Shown in pieces: positions 12,815-16,906 of a stretch of DNA of 16,906 bases (positions within the stretch are counted from its first letter, which is position 1; each line of letters starts with the position of its first letter). The stretch is from Chlamydiia bacterium (GTDB lineage: Bacteria > Chlamydiota > Chlamydiia > Chlamydiales > JAAZZY01), in the NCBI GenBank assembly GCA_014239035.1, contig JAAZZY010000028.1, positions 1 through 16,906 of the forward strand, in the 5' to 3' direction. A program made the translations under genes and the position numbers. The notes beneath the pieces were generated by a model. The model was not told the DNA's origin. It saw only the letters and a list, made by a program, of their open reading frames with translations, and made no database searches.

Positions 12815-13992
12815 AAGAGATCTATTTAGATAACCACACAACAAGTAGTTTGGACCCTAAAGTTGTAGAGGCCATGCAGCCTTATTTTAAGGCTCGTTTT
12901 GGAAATTATCTTCAGCCGCATCAAAAGGGTCAAGAACTAGCCTCTGATATCTACAGTGCCTACGAGAAAGTCTATGAGCTCATAGGAGCTGATGTGGCAG
13001 ATGATGAGCTTATATTTACCTCTTCTTGCGAAGAGGCCATTAGCACTGTCTACCATATCGCGCATCAAGAGTGTGTGCAAAAACAGGGAAAAAACCACTT
13101 TTTATCTCTTTCTACAGAAGATGCTCCCATTTTAATGAATTTGAAAAAACTAGAGCTTCAAGGCTGTAAAACAATCCACCTAGAGCTTGGCACTGACGGG
13201 CTTATCTCAGTTGATAAAATTGCAGAAGCAATCACTCCAAGAACAGCCATGGTGTCATTGACTTTAGCGCATGGGCTTACAGGGCTTATCCAGCCTATTG
13301 AAAGGTTAAAAGAGCTTTGCAAGCTGCGCAATATTTTTCTACATCTAGATATTAGTTACGCTATTGGAAAAATGGATATTGATGTTCAAGAGCTCGGCAC
13401 AGACTTTATTACCTTTGGGGGAGATAAGTTTCATGGTCCGAAAAGTAGCGGCATTTTATATGTGAGGCCAGGTATTGCCATAGCGCCATTGATTTGTGGG
13501 GGACTTGAGCAAAAAGGACTTCGGGGGGGGATTTTAGATGTCTCTTCGCTTGTTGGGCTCTCAATTGCTTGTACCCTTGCAAAAGAAAACATAAGTGAGA
13601 TGGGACTTGAAGTAGCCTCTTTAAGAGATACGTTTGAAAATAAGCTCAATAATAATCTAGATGAGATTGAAATCATATTTAATCAAGGCATGCGCCTTCC
13701 CAATGTCTCTGTTATCGCCTTTAAATCAAGTGTTAGCGACGCTCTTTTATATGCGCTAAATCAAAAGGGTGTCTATGCATCGTTTGGTGGAGTGCAATTT
13801 CAAAGGCTCAGTAATATTTTAAATACACTCGGGTATGCTCCACAAGTTGCAAATGGAGCGATCTCTTTTGCATTGTCTTCTCAAACAACTTTAGAAGACA
13901 TTGAGAGTGCAACCGGTATTATTATTGAAGAAGTTAAAAAGATGAGAAATCTTAATGTGGAGGGCTCATATGGGACTCAAAGAGCTCATTAA
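12811..13992 (+). CDS. NifS/IscS-like aminotransferase class V protein lacking the catalytic cysteine
   Basis: 393 residues with the overall cysteine desulfurase fold: YLDNHTTSSLDP at the start, FGNYLQPHQKG, the PLP-binding D180 in HLDISYAIGK, the Schiff-base K206 in GGDKFHGPKSSGILYVR, and RGG at 238-240. Compared by eye with E. coli IscS, several key positions differ. The PLP-stacking H104 is D104, the NNEIG loop is HGLTGLI, Q183 is Y183 and H205 is D205. The region that should hold the active-site Cys (C328 in SSGSAC) reads VYASFGGVQFQ (321-331) and has none. It can probably bind PLP but not form a persulfide. It overlaps gpmA by four bases and the NifU-like gene by 23. It could be a scaffold partner, a regulator or an enzyme with another reaction. 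Confidence 0.85.
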   Translation: MKEIYLDNHTTSSLDPKVVEAMQPYFKARFGNYLQPHQKGQELASDIYSAYEKVYELIGADVADDELIFTSSCEEAISTVYHIAHQECVQKQGKNHFLSLSTEDAPILMNLKKLELQGCKTIHLELGTDGLISVDKIAEAITPRTAMVSLTLAHGLTGLIQPIERLKELCKLRNIFLHLDISYAIGKMDIDVQELGTDFITFGGDKFHGPKSSGILYVRPGIAIAPLICGGLEQKGLRGGILDVSSLVGLSIACTLAKENISEMGLEVASLRDTFENKLNNNLDEIEIIFNQGMRLPNVSVIAFKSSVSDALLYALNQKGVYASFGGVQFQRLSNILNTLGYAPQVANGAISFALSSQTTLEDIESATGIIIEEVKKMRNLNVEGSYGTQRAH

Positions 13993-14737
13993 ACCTCCTT
14001 TTTGGGCATGCTACAGTCAAAAGCTGCGTCAGTATATTCAAAAGCCACGCTCTGTAGGCGCTTTTTCAGAAGATGACGCAAAAAGCTGCGCGCTTAGGCT
14101 TGCTACAGGAGAATCCGGAGATACCGATGCAGGTAACTGGATGTGTTATCATTGGCTTGTGGATCCAAATGATGGCATTATCGTGGATGCAAAATACCAA
14201 GTGTATGGTGAATCTATTTTAATAGGTTTAGCTGAGGCTAGTGCAGGTCTGATTATAGGAAAGAACTATGATCAAGCTGCTCGTATTCACATTGAAGTGA
14301 TCGATCACTCTCTAAGAGATAAAAATGACACCCCTGCTTTTCCAAGTGAAGCAATAGCGCACGTCTCCATTGTCACTGAGGCGATAAAAATTTGTGCGCA
14401 AAAGTGTATGGATATTCCAATAGCTCTAAGTTATGAAGCTCCTCCTGTTAGTGGTGCATCACCTATGGAAGGTGAAGGATATCCTGGCTTTGAAAATTTG
14501 AGTCTATCGCAAAAAATAGCTATTATTGACCAAGTTTTAGATCAAGAGGTTCGCCCATACATTGAAATGGACGCAGGTGGTGTAGAAGTAATAGGCTTGC
14601 AGCAAGATCAGCTTACCATTGCCTATCAGGGTACATGTACTTCGTGCTACTCTGCAACTGGGGCAACTTTATCGTTTATTCAACAGGTGATTCAAGCAAA
14701 AGTAGATCCGAAGTTGCAAGTTATTCCCAACTTATAA
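13970..14737 (+). CDS. NifU-like protein: degenerate IscU domain fused to an Nfu domain
   Basis: 255 residues from the ATG at 13970, which has GGAGGG five bases upstream; an earlier in-frame ATG at 13955 has no such site. Residues about 15-150 align with IscU (QKPRSVGAFSEDD, GIIVDAKYQVYG, AIAHVSIVTEAI). The three IscU cluster ligands are replaced: S49 for the Cys of ACGD, E81 for that of YGCG and V132 for that of HCS. D51 and H131 are kept. The C-terminal Nfu domain (about 184-255) is intact, with GTCTSC giving C223 and C226. It can act as an Nfu-type [4Fe-4S] carrier but not as a normal IscU scaffold. It overlaps the NifS-like gene by 23 bases and meets birA with a 17-base tail overlap. Confidence 0.87.
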   Translation: MGLKELIKPPFWACYSQKLRQYIQKPRSVGAFSEDDAKSCALRLATGESGDTDAGNWMCYHWLVDPNDGIIVDAKYQVYGESILIGLAEASAGLIIGKNYDQAARIHIEVIDHSLRDKNDTPAFPSEAIAHVSIVTEAIKICAQKCMDIPIALSYEAPPVSGASPMEGEGYPGFENLSLSQKIAIIDQVLDQEVRPYIEMDAGGVEVIGLQQDQLTIAYQGTCTSCYSATGATLSFIQQVIQAKVDPKLQVIPNL

Positions 14738-15452
14738 TCTCACCTGAACTGAAAGCTTTAGATGAGTCATCTTTTAGCTTTAAAACAAGTGAGCCGTTCT
14801 CATCAACTCTTTGATAAATGCCAACAATGGTTTCCTTTCCATAGTCCATCGTAACTTTCTTTCCGGCTAGAAAAGAGATCGCTTCGAAGTCTTTGTCAAA
14901 GGCAGCAAATCCTTCTTTTAAAAAGATCTCTAAATTTCGTTTAAAGATATTTTCAGCAGGTAGCATAATAGGTTTAACGCTCCAGCTTTTATTTGTTTCC
15001 ACAGAGACAGAAGTTGCTGGGCAGCTAACAGCTCTAAGTTCATTTGCATCAATATTAATGTTTAGACCAATACCTACAAAAAAAACTTTTCCCTCTGGAG
15101 TTTCTTTGGTTTCAACTAAAATCCCACCAGCTTTTTTTCCGCTAATATAAATGTCATTGGGCCATTTTAACATCACTTTAAGTCCAAGCTTTTGCAAGAC
15201 TTCTGCAAAAGTGATGCCTGTTACCAAGCTAATAGGATTTAGTGAGTGGTCGTGCTCAGGTACTAAGAAGCAGTAAGTAAAATAAGCTCCCCCTTTTGGA
15301 GAATGCCAATGCCTGTTAAATCGCCCACGTCCTTTAGTCTGCTCTAGAGCTGAGACAACATGTAGCTTTTCAAGGTCAAAAGAAGAAAAATTATCTTTTG
15401 CCCAATCTTGAGTCGAGTCAACCTTATTGAAGTAGTGATGTTGTGATTCCAT
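14721..15452 (-). CDS. birA: biotin--[acetyl-CoA-carboxylase] ligase, no DNA-binding domain
   Basis: 243 residues from the ATG at 15452. Catalytic motifs are DSTQDWAK (12-19), GRGR (41-44, biotinyl-AMP binding), KWPNDI (96-101), GGILVE (109-114) and GIGLNIN (127-133), with a small C-terminal SH3-like domain from about 195. It forms biotinyl-AMP and transfers biotin to the carrier protein of acetyl-CoA carboxylase. There is no N-terminal helix-turn-helix, so it is a group I ligase, not a biotin operon repressor. The frame opens at a TTG at 15470, but TATAAT overlaps it, so ATG 15452 is preferred. No ribosome binding site is seen, and the message may be leaderless. The position after the NifU-like gene matches chlamydial order, apart from intervening CT724. 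Confidence 0.93.
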   Translation of the reverse strand: MESQHHYFNKVDSTQDWAKDNFSSFDLEKLHVVSALEQTKGRGRFNRHWHSPKGGAYFTYCFLVPEHDHSLNPISLVTGITFAEVLQKLGLKVMLKWPNDIYISGKKAGGILVETKETPEGKVFFVGIGLNINIDANELRAVSCPATSVSVETNKSWSVKPIMLPAENIFKRNLEIFLKEGFAAFDKDFEAISFLAGKKVTMDYGKETIVGIYQRVDENGSLVLKLKDDSSKAFSSGEIISWE

Positions 15453-15461
15453 AATTAGGTC

Positions 15462-15490
15462 ATTATACAACGTCTGGTTTAATTACAAAA
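15462..15490 (-). promoter_or_regulatory. candidate promoter of birA giving a leaderless message
   Basis: A consensus TATAAT (15467-15462, minus strand) with a poor TTTTGT 17 bases upstream. Seven bases after the -10 is within three bases of the ATG at 15452, so a transcript from here would have almost no leader. Confidence 0.45.
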
Positions 15491-15530
15491 TTTTTTCTTA
15501 TCTTAACTCTAAAATTGCTATTATAAGGCG

Positions 15531-15560
15531 TTGACAGCATTAGGAAGATCTCAATAAACT
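15531..15560 (+). promoter_or_regulatory. promoter of the small gene at 15593
   Basis: A perfect TTGACA (15531-15536), an 18-base spacer, TAAACT (15555-15560, four of six). AAAAGG at 15581-15586 is the ribosome binding site, six bases before the ATG. Confidence 0.55.
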
Positions 15561-15592
15561 CCCCCATTTATTTTTCACTTAAAAGGTAGATT

Positions 15593-15808
15593 ATGGCTTC
15601 AGTTTCACCCACGGACTATTTTACATGTGCTTGCCTAGCTGGGACAAACCACTTAGATCTTGATAGAAAGGAATTTGATAGTGCAACTGTTGCGGATGTA
15701 AATACTTTATGGCATGTAGTTACAGAAGGTAATCAGACAGTCAGTGAAACTATGCACTTTCTTGATGATGCAAAGGCAGGCGAGGGAGGGGCAGCCTTTG
15801 ATGTTTGA
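15593..15808 (+). CDS. small hypothetical protein, 71 aa, possibly extended by a +1 frameshift
   Basis: Not recognised. A consensus -35, a fair -10 and AAAAGG six bases before the ATG support expression. The protein is acidic (DLDRKEFDSATVADVNTLW, FLDDAKAGEGG), contains two close cysteines (FTCACLAG, residues 10-17) and has no membrane segment. It ends GTT TGA C after the G-rich stretch GGAGGGG (15785-15791). Slipping one base forward at GTT TGA reads on for 13 codons (DGPDKMARDVLEN) to a TAG at 15846-15848, giving 84 residues. GTT TGA C resembles the +1 shift site CTT TGA C of prfB, but the spacing from the G-rich stretch is longer. The alternatives are a plain 71-residue protein or a frameshift mutation. 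Confidence 0.6.
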   Translation: MASVSPTDYFTCACLAGTNHLDLDRKEFDSATVADVNTLWHVVTEGNQTVSETMHFLDDAKAGEGGAAFDV

Positions 15809-15833
15809 CGGTCCTGATAAAATGGCAAGAGAT

Positions 15834-15851
15834 GTACTAGAAAACTAGTGC
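15834..15851. terminator. hairpin between converging genes
   Basis: ACTAG-AAAA-CTAGT (15836-15849), extended by one T-G and one G-C pair. It lies exactly between the end of the small plus-strand gene and the stop of the M2 peptidase. There is no T-run on either side, so terminator function is uncertain. Confidence 0.3.
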
Positions 15852-16906
15852 TTATCTACAAAAATCTTCTACCCAAGAATCAAACTCAAGAGGCTTTCCC
15901 ATCATCGTTTGAATCAAGCAATCCCAGCGCATGCGGTTTCCTGGAAAGAAGAGTTTTTCATTTAGAAACTCTGCGCAGCTTGGCTGTTTATACATAGATG
16001 GTGAGTTATTCGTCTTCTGGAAATGACCCTTTAGCATCGATGCAAAAAATTCTCCTAGAAGATAGCTGTGATAGTATACAGGCGCAATTCCAAAGTGGCA
16101 CTTACTGGCCCAGTCTTGTTTGCCTCCTCGATGAGAAGAAGGGCAGATTCTTTGATACTTCTGAACAAGAGTCCACCAAAGATGATTTAAATCTTGCTCA
16201 GGGTTGGCATAGAGAGAAGATTCAAAATGGGCCATAACTAAAACCCACCTGCTAAAAATGAGCTGCCGTCTTTTTTGGGAAGCTGCAACTTTAACAAGCT
16301 TTTCATCAATCTGAGGGTCTTTAGAGATGTCTTTTAAAAAGGTGTCGTCATAGGCCTGTCTTCCTGTGATAAGGGCTACAGCCTCAGTTGTAATCATGTG
16401 AGGAGGTGCTCTTAGATACCAATGCAAGTCTGAGTCATAGCCTTTCTCATACACAGCATGTCCAAGCTCATGAATAATTGTCTCTAGCCAGCGAATATTT
16501 GGGCGCATGTTACAAAGAACTCGAATGTCATCGCCTTGATTGATGTTTGTGCAAAAGGCGTGTTGATTTTTTCCTTCTCTTTCAAATAGATCACTGCGAG
16601 CTAAAATACCATCCACTTCAAAGCCCATAGAATCAAAAAAATCTTTCCCAGCTTTAACTGGATCTACACCATCTAAAATAGAATCTAAATCAGAAGATGC
16701 AAGAGGATCTTCTTGGCAAAAAGGATCTCGCCATGCCCATGGACCAATAGCTGTAGTTGTTGTGTGATATTTTTCTGAAAGCTTTGAATCAATTTCTTTT
16801 AATAGGCTTGAGTACGCATCTTTTGAAGCTTTGTCAAATTTATCTAAGAACTCAAAGAGCCAATTTTTATCTACTTCATCTATATCAAGCTTCATCTTGT
16901 AAAAAT
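15852..16906 (-). CDS. M2-family (ACE-like) zinc metallopeptidase, N-terminus outside window
   Basis: The frame is open to the window edge. The first ATG, at 16895, gives 347 residues, but M2 peptidases have about 550-600, so roughly 200 N-terminal residues are probably missing. The zinc motif HELGH (residues 143-147 counted from that ATG) is followed 24 residues later by the third ligand E in HMITTEAVAL. Upstream, GDDIRVLCNMRPN aligns with GKDFRIKQCTTVN of human ACE. Near the C-terminus KCH and YHSY correspond to the transition-state residues K511, H513, Y520 and Y523 of ACE, with one extra residue between them. M2 enzymes remove C-terminal dipeptides or act as carboxypeptidases. M3 is the alternative family, but these C-terminal motifs favour M2. 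Localisation cannot be judged without the N-terminus. Confidence 0.85.
   Translation of the reverse strand, partial: FYKMKLDIDEVDKNWLFEFLDKFDKASKDAYSSLLKEIDSKLSEKYHTTTTAIGPWAWRDPFCQEDPLASSDLDSILDGVDPVKAGKDFFDSMGFEVDGILARSDLFEREGKNQHAFCTNINQGDDIRVLCNMRPNIRWLETIIHELGHAVYEKGYDSDLHWYLRAPPHMITTEAVALITGRQAYDDTFLKDISKDPQIDEKLVKVAASQKRRQLIFSRWVLVMAHFESSLYANPEQDLNHLWWTLVQKYQRICPSSHRGGKQDWASKCHFGIAPVYYHSYLLGEFFASMLKGHFQKTNNSPSMYKQPSCAEFLNEKLFFPGNRMRWDCLIQTMMGKPLEFDSWVEDFCR

Noticed and set aside
15998..16237. Plus-strand 79-residue frame inside the M2 peptidase
   Set aside because: It is antisense to well-conserved peptidase sequence, with no ribosome binding site.
1..16906. tRNA, rRNA or insertion sequence
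   Set aside because: I found no tRNA T-arm pattern in a plausible cloverleaf, no rRNA sequence and no transposase or terminal inverted repeats.

Overview
The window looks like the chromosome of a member of the Chlamydiales outside the Chlamydiaceae. It is AT-rich and carries two gene runs that match, from memory, conserved chlamydial blocks: gltT-like symporter / E2 acyltransferase / KdsD (the CT401-CT400-CT399 run of C. trachomatis) and RluB-like / phosphoglycerate mutase / NifS-like / NifU-like / BirA (the CT723-CT720 and CT725 run). Genes that Chlamydiaceae lack are set among them: a eukaryote-type NADP isocitrate dehydrogenase, a GmhA sedoheptulose-7-phosphate isomerase and a family 90 glycosyltransferase. 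No genus can be assigned from the sequence alone.

Layout. 1-740: tail of an RluA-type pseudouridine synthase, meeting a thioredoxin-fold protein tail to tail. 996-3441: an unrecognised protein, then gmhA and lpxK (LPS core and lipid A steps) overlapping by 4 bases. 3709-6128: DAACS symporter and 2-oxo acid dehydrogenase E2. 6121-7335 (minus): icd. 7425-8399: kdsD, which shares an 89-base divergent promoter region with icd that contains two palindromes. 8400-10114: the most unusual part, a duplicated cassette. Each copy has the 3' end of kdsD, a hairpin, and a minus-strand gene for a Pro/Ser/Gly-rich protein with no lysine and no cysteine. In the second copy the kdsD part is only a 37-codon remnant. 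10115-10810 (minus): RluB-type pseudouridine synthase. 10985-14737: a four-gene operon (GT90, gpmA, NifS-like, NifU-like) with zero spacing or overlaps, behind a strong promoter that overlaps an inverted repeat. 14721-15452 (minus): birA. 15593-15808: a small unrecognised gene with a possible +1 frameshift extension. 15852 to the window edge (minus): an ACE-like M2 metallopeptidase whose N-terminus lies outside.

How the genes fit together. Several make or modify envelope sugars and lipid A (gmhA, kdsD, lpxK, perhaps GT90). Others feed central metabolism (E2, icd, gpmA). The NifS/NifU pair keeps its gene order but has lost the residues for sulfur mobilisation and for the IscU-type scaffold; only the C-terminal Nfu CxxC remains. 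The lysine-free paralogs lie at the point where two gene blocks, far apart in C. trachomatis, meet here. They have conserved promoters and leaders, and they are the best candidates for an undescribed lineage-specific family, possibly secreted effectors. That role is inference only.
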